From contig NZ_PJRS01000049.1 of the NCBI RefSeq assembly GCF_002858925.1, forward strand, positions 186,001 to 250,000: a stretch of 64,000 bases of DNA, in the 5' to 3' direction. Below are positions 1 to 8,803 of the stretch, piece after piece. The position numbers were made by a program, and so were the translations under genes. This DNA is from Caulobacter zeae. GTDB taxonomy: Bacteria; Pseudomonadota; Alphaproteobacteria; Caulobacterales; Caulobacteraceae. Every line of letters begins with the position of its first letter. The stretch's first letter is position 1. Below the pieces are notes generated by a model. It searched no databases and was not told where the DNA came from. It was given only the letters and a program-made list of their open reading frames with translations.

Positions 1-33
1 GAGGCCCTTCCGAATTCCAGAAGGATGCGAGGC

Positions 34-1257
34 TTACGCCAGGCCCTTCAGTTCCGACACCAGGTCGGTCTTCTCCCACGAGAAGCCGCCTTCGTTGTCC
101 GGCGTGCGGCCGAAGTGGCCGTAGGCGGCGGTGCGGGCGTAGATCGGGCGGTTCAGCTGCAGGTGCTCGCGGATCGAACGCGGCGTGGCGCCGCCGATCA
201 GCTGCGGCAGGACCTTTTCCAGGACGGCCGGGTCGACCTTGCCGGTGCCGTGCAGGTCGACGTGGAACGAGACCGGCTGGGCCACGCCGATCGCATAGGC
301 GATCTGGATCGTGCAGCGTTCGGCCAGGCCCGAGGCCACGACGTTCTTGGCCAGATAGCGGCAGGCATAGGCGGCCGAGCGGTCGACCTTGGTCGGGTCC
401 TTGCCCGAGAAGGCGCCGCCGCCGTGCGGGGCCGCGCCGCCGTAGGTGTCGACGATGATCTTGCGGCCGGTGATCCCGGCGTCGCCGTCCGGGCCGCCGA
501 TCTCGAAGCGGCCGGTCGGGTTGATCAGCCACTGGGTCTTCTTGGTGATCAGGCCTTCGGGGAAGATCGGCAGGATGTGCGGCTTGATCAGGTCGAGCAC
601 GCGCTTGGAGGTCGGGGTCTTGCCGTCGATCTTCTTCTTGTGCTGGTGCGACACGACGATCGAGACGACGCGCTGCGGCACGCCGTTACCGTCGTATTCC
701 AGCGTCACCTGGCTCTTGGCGTCGGGCTCCAGCTCGTGCAGCTCGCCCGAGTGGCGCAGTTCGGCCAGGCGCTTGAGGATGTTGTGGCTATATTGCAGCG
801 TGGCCGGCATCAGCTCCGGGGTCTCCGTGCTGGCGTAGCCGAACATGATGCCCTGGTCGCCGGCGCCTTCGTCCTTCTTGTCGGTGGCGTCCACGCCCTG
901 GGCGATGTGCGCCGACTGGCCGTGCAGGTAGCAGGCGTACTTGGCCTTTTCCCAGTGGAAGCCCTTCTGGGCGTAGCCGATGTCCTTGATGGCCGCGCGG
1001 ACCTTGGGCTCCAGGGACTTGATGATGTCCTTGGTCAGCTCCTTGTTGGCCTTCTTGTCGCCGCCCGGCTTGCCTGCGCGGACTTCGCCCGCCAGGACGA
1101 CGCGGTTGGTCGTGACCAGGGTTTCGCAAGCCACCCGAGCTTCCGGATCGGCGCTGAGGAAAGCGTCGACCACGGTGTCGCTGATGCGGTCGGCGACCTT
1201 GTCGGGGTGGCCTTCGGAGACGCTTTCGCTGGTGAAGATGTAGGACGAACGGCTCAA
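34..1257 (-). CDS. metK: S-adenosylmethionine synthetase
   Basis: Makes S-adenosylmethionine from methionine and ATP in the cytosol; it supplies methyl groups and feeds the SAM cycle. The 407-residue product has the family N-terminus with the ATP-site motif FTSESVSEGHPDK at residues 8-20 and the usual three-domain length. The start is a TTG at 1257: no in-frame ATG lies nearby, the next residues (SRSSYIFTSES) match the family N-terminus, and a GGAG lies about 8 nt upstream. The gene is followed on the same strand by nothing inside the window. Upstream, between it and the XRE gene, is an AT-rich imperfect palindrome that could be its operator. Confidence 0.97.
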   Translation of the reverse strand: MSRSSYIFTSESVSEGHPDKVADRISDTVVDAFLSADPEARVACETLVTTNRVVLAGEVRAGKPGGDKKANKELTKDIIKSLEPKVRAAIKDIGYAQKGFHWEKAKYACYLHGQSAHIAQGVDATDKKDEGAGDQGIMFGYASTETPELMPATLQYSHNILKRLAELRHSGELHELEPDAKSQVTLEYDGNGVPQRVVSIVVSHQHKKKIDGKTPTSKRVLDLIKPHILPIFPEGLITKKTQWLINPTGRFEIGGPDGDAGITGRKIIVDTYGGAAPHGGGAFSGKDPTKVDRSAAYACRYLAKNVVASGLAERCTIQIAYAIGVAQPVSFHVDLHGTGKVDPAVLEKVLPQLIGGATPRSIREHLQLNRPIYARTAAYGHFGRTPDNEGGFSWEKTDLVSELKGLA

Positions 1258-1322
1258 GTGGACGGCTCCGGCTTATAGTCCAGCGCCCACGTGGCAACCG
1301 GCCTCGCGAGCTTAGCGAGAAC

Positions 1323-1342
1323 CATATAAAGATAAGTTTATG
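1323..1342. promoter_or_regulatory. AT-rich imperfect palindrome upstream of metK
   Basis: The 20-bp CATATAAAGATAAGTTTATG is an imperfect inverted repeat (CATAAA/TTTATATG arms on the minus strand) in an otherwise very GC-rich gap, 66-85 bp upstream of the metK start. It resembles the ATAAAG/CTTTAT operators of ArsR-type regulators of methionine/SAM genes, but that link is inference. A T-less GC hairpin also sits at 1379-1400, just after the XRE gene stop. Confidence 0.4.
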
Positions 1343-1408
1343 TCCGCAAGGCGGCTGGTCGCCTTTCCGGGGACGACGGGCCGGGCGAGGGCGCCCGGCC
1401 GCGAGTGG

Positions 1409-1834
1409 CTAGGCTTCTTCCTCGGCCATCGACCGGACGAGGTCGAGGATGCGACGGCGCACCGGGGCGCGGTTCAGGCGCGGGAACAGCGAGGCCAGCT
1501 CCAGGCCCTCGGGCGTCATCAGGAACTCGTGCACCTGGTGGTCGTTGCGCGCTTCGCCGTCGGCCGGTTCGGACGGATCGGCCAGGCCCTCGAAGAAGTA
1601 GGCGACCGGGGCCTGGAGGCTGCGGGCGATCTCGTAGAGCTTGCTGGCGCTGACGCGATTGGCGCCGCGCTCGTACTTCTGCACCTGCTGGAAGGTCAGG
1701 CCCAGGCTCTCGGCCAGCTTCTCCTGGCTGACGCCGAGGATCTTGCGGCGCATGCGGATACGAGCCCCGACGTGCAGGTCGACGGGGTTGGGCGAACGCT
1801 CGATTTCGGCGGTGGATTCGGGGGCGACGGTCAT
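1409..1834 (-). CDS. XRE-family transcriptional regulator
   Basis: A 141-residue DNA-binding protein with one helix-turn-helix of the Cro/CI type at about residues 22-77 (VGARIRMRRKILGVSQEKLA, then LGLTFQQVQKYERGANRVSA). The C-terminal half carries no recognised domain and ends in a short helical stretch. This type is common in alphaproteobacteria, one or a few per genome; the low-pH-induced PhrR-like proteins of rhizobia belong to it. It lies between metK and lnt, all on the minus strand. A perfect inverted repeat overlaps the region just upstream of its start and may be its own operator. The regulon is not visible from sequence. Confidence 0.88.
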   Translation of the reverse strand: MTVAPESTAEIERSPNPVDLHVGARIRMRRKILGVSQEKLAESLGLTFQQVQKYERGANRVSASKLYEIARSLQAPVAYFFEGLADPSEPADGEARNDHQVHEFLMTPEGLELASLFPRLNRAPVRRRILDLVRSMAEEEA

Positions 1835-1835
1835 G

Positions 1836-1853
1836 CTTAGGCATAGACCTAAG
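1836..1853. promoter_or_regulatory. Perfect inverted repeat at XRE gene start
   Basis: CTTAGG-CATAGA-CCTAAG, 6-bp arms with a 6-bp spacer, begins 2 bp upstream of the ATG of the XRE regulator. Position and symmetry suit an autoregulatory operator for a dimeric helix-turn-helix protein. Confidence 0.45.
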
Positions 1854-1867
1854 ATTACGGCTTTAGT

Positions 1868-3466
1868 TCAGCCCATATCTTTCGCAGCGGCAAACTTCTG
1901 ACCGCCGATACGTGAGATGCCGATACAGATCGCCACCGAGGCGAGCAGCAGGATCGCCAACGGCCAGTCGCCCAGGCGCGAGGCCGGCGTGTCGTGGCCG
2001 ACGGCGGGCAGGGGGGCGTCGATGACCCCGCGCGCGCCCAGGTCCAGGCGCTGGCCGGCGATCACGCGGCCCTGGGCGTCGACCATGGCGGAAACGCCGG
2101 TCGGGGTGGCGCGGATCATCGGCCGGCCGGCCTCGATGGCGCGGTAGCTGGCCAGGTTCAGGTGCTGCAGGGGGCCGGAGGTCACCCCGAACCAGGCGTC
2201 GTTGGAGACGTTGACCAACGCCCGCACGCCGGCGTCGGGGCGGGCCAGGCCCGGGAACAGGCTTTCGTAGCAGATCAGCGGCTGCACCTTCAGGTCCGCC
2301 CCTACGCTCAGGGGCGCCGGACGCGGACCGGTGGCGAAGCCGTCGCCCAGGTGGGCCATGCTCTTGAAGCCGATGGCGGTCAGGAAGCCCTCGGCGGGCA
2401 GGTACTCGCCGAACGGCACGAGCCGGTGCTTGTCGTAGACCCCGACCATGACCAGGTCGCCCGGTTCGCGGCGCAGGGCCACCAGGCTGTTGTAGTAGAC
2501 CGGCGCCTCGATCGAGCCCTCGTAGCGATAGCCGCCGATCAGCAGTAGCTGGCCCGGCTGAAGCGAGTCCATGATCGCCTGGCGCACCCAGGTTCCGAGG
2601 GCGAGGTAGTCGTTGATGGCGGCGGGCAGGGCGCCTTCGGGCCAGACCACGATGTCGGCCGGCTTGCCGTCGGCATAGGCCGTGGCGGTCAGGGCGGCAT
2701 AGTCGTTGACGATGGCCTGGAAGCTGGCGGCGTCCCACTTGGCCGACTGCTGGACGTTGGCCTGGACGATGCGGACCTTGGGGGCGGCCGATGTCACGGG
2801 GCTCGGCGCGGTCTTCAGCGCCAGGGCGCCGCCGCCATAGAGGCCGGCCAGCGCCAGGGCGGCCGCGCCGACGGCGATCTTGCCCGTCCTGCCTTGCCGC
2901 CAGACGGCGGGGGCGGCGGCGATGGCCAGGGTCACGAAGGTCAGGCCGTAGGCGCCCAGCAGGGCGGCGGCCTGGGACGGCGCCGAACCGGCCCGCCAGG
3001 TCTCGCCCGGCAGGTTCCAGGGAAAGCCGGTCAGCACGTGGCCGCGCACCCACTCCAGCGCCGACAGGGCGGTGGCGAAGGCCAGCACGCGCACCGCGCC
3101 GGCTGGGCGCAGGCGGCGATAGAGGAGAGCGGCCAGACCCCAGAACAGCGCCAGGCCCGCGGCCATGGCGGTCACCGCGAACGGGGCCATCCAGCCCTGG
3201 TTGGCGGCGTCGACCAGGAAGGCCTCGCCGATCCACCAGGTGCCCAGGCCGAAATAGGAGAGGCCGGCCAGCCAGCCGCGCAGGAAGGCCGAGCGCAAGG
3301 GCCGGGGGCCGCCGATCGCATCCAGCAGCCACAGCAGCAGGGCGTAGCCCAGCAGGCCGGGCAGGAACCCGAACGGCGGGTGGGCCATGGCCGCGGCCAG
3401 GCCCGCGACCAGCGCCAGCACGCGGTCGCGCCAGGGTGAGGCGGCGGTCAGGGCGCGCAGGTTCAA
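1868..3466 (-). CDS. lnt: Apolipoprotein N-acyltransferase
   Basis: Adds the third acyl chain to the N-terminal cysteine of lipoproteins in the inner membrane, the last step of lipoprotein maturation. The 532-residue protein has several N-terminal membrane segments (about residues 15-215) and a C-terminal nitrilase-like domain with the catalytic triad visible as Glu in VVWPEGALPAA, Lys in YDKHRLVPFGEYLP and Cys in LICYESLFPG. A final membrane helix follows (LAILLLASVAICIGI). The TTG start overlaps the corC stop as TTGA, typical of translational coupling; it is the last gene of the miaB-phoH-ybeY-corC-lnt operon. Confidence 0.95.
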   Translation of the reverse strand: MNLRALTAASPWRDRVLALVAGLAAAMAHPPFGFLPGLLGYALLLWLLDAIGGPRPLRSAFLRGWLAGLSYFGLGTWWIGEAFLVDAANQGWMAPFAVTAMAAGLALFWGLAALLYRRLRPAGAVRVLAFATALSALEWVRGHVLTGFPWNLPGETWRAGSAPSQAAALLGAYGLTFVTLAIAAAPAVWRQGRTGKIAVGAAALALAGLYGGGALALKTAPSPVTSAAPKVRIVQANVQQSAKWDAASFQAIVNDYAALTATAYADGKPADIVVWPEGALPAAINDYLALGTWVRQAIMDSLQPGQLLLIGGYRYEGSIEAPVYYNSLVALRREPGDLVMVGVYDKHRLVPFGEYLPAEGFLTAIGFKSMAHLGDGFATGPRPAPLSVGADLKVQPLICYESLFPGLARPDAGVRALVNVSNDAWFGVTSGPLQHLNLASYRAIEAGRPMIRATPTGVSAMVDAQGRVIAGQRLDLGARGVIDAPLPAVGHDTPASRLGDWPLAILLLASVAICIGISRIGGQKFAAAKDMG

Positions 3467-4365
3467 GGAGCGTCCACCGGGGCGAGCGAGGTCTCGGCCT
3501 CGACCGTCTCCGGCGCGCGGCGCACGCGCACCTTGAGCACGCGACGGGAGTCGGCCTCCAGCACTTCCAGCTCGAAGCCGGCGGGGTGGCGCACCATCTG
3601 CCCCTGTTCGGGCACCTGGCCGGCCAGGGCGGCGACGAGGCCGCCGACGGTGTCGACCTCCTCCTCGTGCTCGGGCGGGTCCAGGGTCTCGCCCAGGGCG
3701 GCCTCCAGGTCTTCCAGCGGCGTGCGGCCCTCGGTCTCGAAGACGCCGCCGGGACGGGCGATCACGGTGGCCACCTGGGCGTCGTCGTGCTCGTCGTCGA
3801 TGTCGCCGACCACGCTCTCGATCAGGTCCTCGATGGTCACCAGGCCGTCGACCCCGCCGAATTCGTCGATGAGCATGGCCATGTGAACGCGCTTGGTGCG
3901 CATGCGCTGCAACAGGTCGGCGGCCCGCATCGAGGCGGGCACCAGGAACATGTCGCGGCGCAATTGTTCGAGGACGCGGGCCTCCGGCTCGGGGCGCAGG
4001 TCGCCGTCGGCCAGCAGGCGGAACACGTCCTTGACGTGGACGACGCCGATCGGCTGGTCCAGGGCCTCGCGGTAGATGGGCATGCGCGAGTGGCCGGACT
4101 CGACGAACTGGGCCACGACCACGGCGAACGGGGTGTCGAGCTCGACCGCCACCACGTCGGGGCGGGGGGTCATCAGGTCGCCGACCTTCAGGGTCTTGAA
4201 CGCCTCGGCCTGGTCGACGAGGTCGGGCGCGGCGGCGTCGTCGGAATCGACCGTACGGGCGCGCTTGACCGGCGCGGCCCGCCGCAGCTCACGGAAGAAC
4301 GCCCGCAGGCCCCGGCTGAATCTGGCCGGACCGGCGGGCGTGGAACTCTGGTCGTCGTCAGGCAT
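3463..4365 (-). CDS. CBS-domain hemolysin-like protein (CorC/TlyC family)
   Basis: A 300-residue soluble protein of the CorC type, without the N-terminal membrane domain of the longer CNNM relatives. It has a CBS pair at about residues 62-190 (starting VGDLMTPRPDVVAVE, with VTIEDLIESVVGDIDDE at the end of the second) and a C-terminal CorC_HlyC domain (about 205-290). The family is linked to magnesium/cobalt handling in enterobacteria; the role in alphaproteobacteria is less clear. It lies 12 bp downstream of ybeY and overlaps lnt by 4 bp, the same corC-lnt order seen in many proteobacteria. Confidence 0.9.
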   Translation of the reverse strand: MPDDDQSSTPAGPARFSRGLRAFFRELRRAAPVKRARTVDSDDAAAPDLVDQAEAFKTLKVGDLMTPRPDVVAVELDTPFAVVVAQFVESGHSRMPIYREALDQPIGVVHVKDVFRLLADGDLRPEPEARVLEQLRRDMFLVPASMRAADLLQRMRTKRVHMAMLIDEFGGVDGLVTIEDLIESVVGDIDDEHDDAQVATVIARPGGVFETEGRTPLEDLEAALGETLDPPEHEEEVDTVGGLVAALAGQVPEQGQMVRHPAGFELEVLEADSRRVLKVRVRRAPETVEAETSLAPVDAP

Positions 4366-4377
4366 GCCTTTGGGCTT

Positions 4378-4851
4378 TCACCTCTCGTCGGCGTAGGGAT
4401 CGGGAACGTCCAGTCCCGCCAGGATCTCGCGTTCAAGCGCTTCCATGGCCTCGGCCTCGTCGTCGCCCTCGTGGTCGTATCCTAAGAGATGCAGCACCCC
4501 ATGCGCCACAAGATGTTGCAGGTGGTGGCTCAGGGGCTTGCCCTGCTCGGCCGCCTCGCGGGCGCAGACGCCGTAGGCCAGGGCGATGTCGCCGATCTGG
4601 CCTTCGGGGTTGGTCGCCGGGTCCTGGGGCGAGGGGAAGGACAGCACGTTGGTGGCGTAGTCCTTCTGGCGGAAGTCGCGGTTCAGGGCCTGAACGCTGT
4701 CGTCGTCGGCCAGCAGGATGACGATCCCCTGGCCCTCGACGTCCTCGTGGGCGTCCAGCACGGCCTGGGCGGCGCGCCAGACCAGGGCCTCGGCCTCGGG
4801 TTCGGCCTTGGTCCAGGCCTCGTCTTCGATTTCGATATCGACGGTGATCAT
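4378..4851 (-). CDS. ybeY: Endoribonuclease YbeY
   Basis: Zinc-dependent endoribonuclease that takes part in 16S rRNA 3'-end maturation and ribosome quality control. The 157-residue product carries the metal-binding signature HxxxHxxxxxH as HLVAHGVLHLLGYDH at about residues 112-126. Its ATG overlaps the phoH TGA as ATGA, so the two are translationally coupled; phoH-ybeY adjacency is widely conserved. Confidence 0.95.
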   Translation of the reverse strand: MITVDIEIEDEAWTKAEPEAEALVWRAAQAVLDAHEDVEGQGIVILLADDDSVQALNRDFRQKDYATNVLSFPSPQDPATNPEGQIGDIALAYGVCAREAAEQGKPLSHHLQHLVAHGVLHLLGYDHEGDDEAEAMEALEREILAGLDVPDPYADER

Positions 4852-5791
4852 CGGGGAGTCGCCACCAGGGCCGCGTCGGCGTCGTAGGCCTTGACGATGC
4901 GCTCCACCAGCGGGTGGCGCACGACGTCGGTCGAGGTAAAGCGGGCCACGGCCACGCCCTCGACGCCGTCGAGGATAGAGACGGCGTGGGCCAGGCCGGA
5001 GTCGCGGGGGTTCAGCAGGTCGATCTGGGTTGGATCGCCGGTCACCACCATGCGCGCGCCCTCGCCCAGGCGGGTCAGCACCATCTTCATCTGCAGGCGC
5101 GAGCAGTTCTGGGCCTCGTCGACGATGACGAACGCATGGGCAAGCGTGCGGCCGCGCATGAAGGCGATCGGGGCGACCTCGATCTCGCCCTTGTCTCGGC
5201 GGCGGCGCAGCTGCTCGGCGCCCATGATGTCGGTCAGGGCTTCCCAGACCGGCGCCATGTAGGGGTCGACCTTCTCGTTCAGGTCGCCCGGAAGGAAGCC
5301 CAGCTTCTCGCCGGCCTCGACGGCGGGGCGGGTGACGATCAGGCGGTCGACCTCGCCGCGCAGCAACATGCCCGCGCCCTGGGCCACCGCCAGGAAGGTC
5401 TTGCCGGTGCCGGCGGGCCCGAGGCCGAAGACCAGCGGATGCCGGGCCATCTGCTCCATGTAGGCGGCCTGGTTCTTGGTCTTGGGCGAGACCGCGCCGC
5501 GGCGCACGGCGCGGGGCGAGGCCTGGCCGCCGGCGCTGTGGGCTTCGCCCACGGCCACGCGGATGTCGGCCTCGACCACTTCATGGCCGGCGTCGGCGCG
5601 CTCGGCCAGGGCCAGCAGGGCGCGCTTGGCCGCCGAGCGGCCCTTGACGTCGCCGGTAATCTTGACGCCGCCGCCGGGCGTCTCGAGCAGGACCTTGAAG
5701 GCGTCCTCGATCAGGGCGGCATGGCGGCCGGACGGGCCGGTGACGGCGACGACGGCGTCGTCGGAAAGCGGCAGGAACTCGGGCGTGCGGC

Positions 5792-5795
<4 letters not shown>
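4848..5795 (-). CDS. phoH: PhoH family ATPase
   Basis: A PhoH-like P-loop ATPase, thought to act in RNA metabolism with YbeY. The 315-residue product has Walker A GPAGTGKT at residues 126-133 and a Walker B-like AFVIVDEAQN near residue 220; the N-terminal 90 residues form the small KH-like region of the long PhoH form. The start is GTG at 5795, overlapping the miaB stop as GTGA. It sits between miaB and ybeY in a fully overlapping operon. Confidence 0.94.
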
Positions 5796-7144
<1,349 letters not shown>

Positions 7145-7216
7145 CCGGCGAGGTTATGGGGTCGAGCGGCCCCGCGCGCAAGGTCGCGAAGGTCACACCC
7201 GGGGCTTGAAGCCGCA

Positions 7217-7250
7217 AAAGAAAACGGCGTCGGAGAGGTCCCCGACGCCG
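7217..7250 (-). terminator. Rho-independent terminator of ppa
   Basis: On the minus strand the 9-bp GC stem CGGCGTCGG/CCGACGCCG with a 7-8 nt loop is followed by TTTTCTTTT. It lies 19 bp after the ppa stop. Confidence 0.85.
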
Positions 7251-7268
7251 CGTCTCGATCTCGATGGA

Positions 7269-7802
7269 TCAGTAGTTCTCGTCGTGACGCTTGATCGCCG
7301 CGCGGATCAGCTCGGCGGTCTCGTCCGGGTCGGCCCAGCCGGTGATCTTGGTCGACTTGCCCTTTTCCAGGTCCTTGTAGTGCTGGAAGAAGTGGGCGAT
7401 CTGCTCGGTCAGGATGGTTGGCAGGTCGCGCCAGCTGTTCACGCCCGTGTAGAAGGGGTGCAGCTTGTCGACCGGCACGGCCAGGATCTTTTCGTCAGAC
7501 CCGGCTTCGTCGACCATCATCAGGGCGCCGATCGGGCGGCAGCGGATGATCGCGCCAGGCACCACCGGGGTCGGGCCCACGACCATGATGTCGGCCGGGT
7601 CGCCGTCGTCGGCCAGGGTGTGCGGGATGAAGCCGTAGTTGGCCGGGTAGAACATCGCCGTGTGCAGGAAGCGGTCCACCATCAGGGCGCCGCTTTCCTT
7701 GTCGATCTCGTACTTCACCGGCTCGCCGCCCTGCGGGATCTCGATGACGGCGTTCAGGTCGTAGGGCGGGTTCACGCCCACCGCGATCTTGGAGAGGTCC
7801 AT
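7269..7802 (-). CDS. ppa: Inorganic pyrophosphatase
   Basis: Hydrolyses pyrophosphate to phosphate and so drives nucleotide and tRNA charging reactions in the cytosol. The 177-residue product is a standard-length family I enzyme with the metal-binding signature DGDPADIMVV at about residues 64-73 and YDLNAVIEIP near the N-terminus. The start chosen is the ATG at 7802 (MDLSKIAVG); the open frame runs 83 codons further upstream but that extension has no family similarity. It is a single-gene unit with its own terminator. Confidence 0.95.
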   Translation of the reverse strand: MDLSKIAVGVNPPYDLNAVIEIPQGGEPVKYEIDKESGALMVDRFLHTAMFYPANYGFIPHTLADDGDPADIMVVGPTPVVPGAIIRCRPIGALMMVDEAGSDEKILAVPVDKLHPFYTGVNSWRDLPTILTEQIAHFFQHYKDLEKGKSTKITGWADPDETAELIRAAIKRHDENY

Positions 7803-8207
7803 AGTGACTCTTCGTTGTGGGAAGGTTCCCGCGGGGAGGCGGGCCTCAAGCGGCCGTCTGTATAGGCCACAAGTGTTGCGATGCGAAAGAGGGGGCGTGT
7901 CCGCCCCTCGACTTGCGCCTCCAAAAGCAACTTCGATGTGTGGTCCAGCTTGTCGAGTGACCGCCAGAACAGCTTTTGCCGCTTGGCCTTGCGCCCTTGC
8001 AAAGGTCTCTCGCGCGCTGCGTGAGCCGGGGCCAGGAGGGGGCTTCCACACGCTCGCCTATCGCGCTATATAGCTCCTACATCGTCCGTTAGCGCTGATT
8101 GGCGCTTTCGAGCGGCGGCCCGAAAGGCTGCCGCTTTTTCTTTGGTCGCTCGCCAGCTGGGCCTTTCGAGGCCTCGGCGGGCGACCCACGAAACCGAGAA
8201 GAGAACC
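7803..8207. other. Divergent intergenic region ppa / rimP
   Basis: About 400 bp without a convincing protein gene. It must hold the leftward ppa promoter and the rightward rimP-operon promoter. A TATATA element at 8068-8073 could be a -10 box reading right. It is followed by a small hairpin (AGCGC-TGATTG-GCGCT, 8091-8106) and then a terminator-like hairpin at 8111-8143, that is, inside the presumed rimP leader. Confidence 0.6.
8111..8143 (+). terminator. Terminator-like hairpin in rimP-nusA-infB leader
   Basis: A 10-bp stem with one G-U pair (AGCGGCGGCC / GGCTGCCGCT), loop CGAAA, then TTTTTCTTT. It points right, yet no rightward gene ends upstream of it (ppa reads left). It is therefore either an attenuator in the leader of the rimP operon or the end of a short RNA of about 65-75 nt starting near 8075. 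Confidence 0.6.
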
Positions 8208-8801
8208 GTGCGCGGCAAGACGCGAGAAGACCTGGACCTGATCGAGATGCTCGATCCTGTCGCCGAGACCGTCGGCTACGAGATCGTCCGCCTGCGCCTG
8301 ATGGGCGGGGCTGAACAGCGCCGCCTGCAGATCATGGCCGAACGCCCCCTGCAGGAAGACGGCAGCGGCGGCGACATGAACGTCGAGGACTGCGCCAAGC
8401 TGTCGCGCGCCATCTCCGAGGTGATGGACGCCGCCGACCCGATCGCCGGCGAATACACCCTGGAGGTCTCCAGCCCGGGCGTCGACCGCCCGCTGACCCG
8501 CCTGAAGGACTTCGAGACCTATGCCGGTCTCGAGGTGCGCATCGAGCTCGACCGCGTGGCCGAGGGCCGCAAGCGCTTCAAGGGCGAGCTCGCCGGTGTC
8601 GAGGACGACCAGGTCGGCCTCAACATCGAGGGCGAGGACGACGTCACCGTCTATTTCCCGTTCGCCTGGATCGTCGACGCCAAGCTCGTCCTGACCGACC
8701 AGCTGATGAAGCGGGGCGCCGATGCGCGCGCCGCCAGGATCGACCAGGACGGCGTCGACGCCGAGAACGACAACGATTTGTCCGAAAGTGAAGAGGACTG
8801 A
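8208..8801 (+). CDS. rimP: Ribosome maturation factor RimP
   Basis: Needed for assembly of the 30S ribosomal subunit. The 197-residue product has the RimP N-domain (LDPVAETVGYEIVRLRLMGG) and the conserved YTLEVSSPGVDRPL segment at about residues 82-95, with an SH3-like C-domain and an acidic tail. The start is the GTG at 8208, preceded by GAGAAGAG 5-6 nt upstream; the frame stays open to a TTG at 8142, but that extension is unlike the family. It is the first gene of the rimP-nusA-ylxR-infB operon, 2 bp ahead of nusA. Confidence 0.94.
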   Translation: MRGKTREDLDLIEMLDPVAETVGYEIVRLRLMGGAEQRRLQIMAERPLQEDGSGGDMNVEDCAKLSRAISEVMDAADPIAGEYTLEVSSPGVDRPLTRLKDFETYAGLEVRIELDRVAEGRKRFKGELAGVEDDQVGLNIEGEDDVTVYFPFAWIVDAKLVLTDQLMKRGADARAARIDQDGVDAENDNDLSESEED

Positions 8802-8803
8802 CC

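Noticed and set aside
25..1278. A 417-codon plus-strand frame opposite metK, and similar long frames opposite lnt, miaB, nusA, the hybrid kinase and both receptors
   Set aside because: All mirror well-supported genes and give Arg/Asp/Val-rich translations without domains.
1258..1408. SAM riboswitch upstream of metK
   Set aside because: I could not fit a SAM-I, SAM-II or SAM/SAH consensus fold; only an AT-rich palindrome and a GC hairpin are visible.
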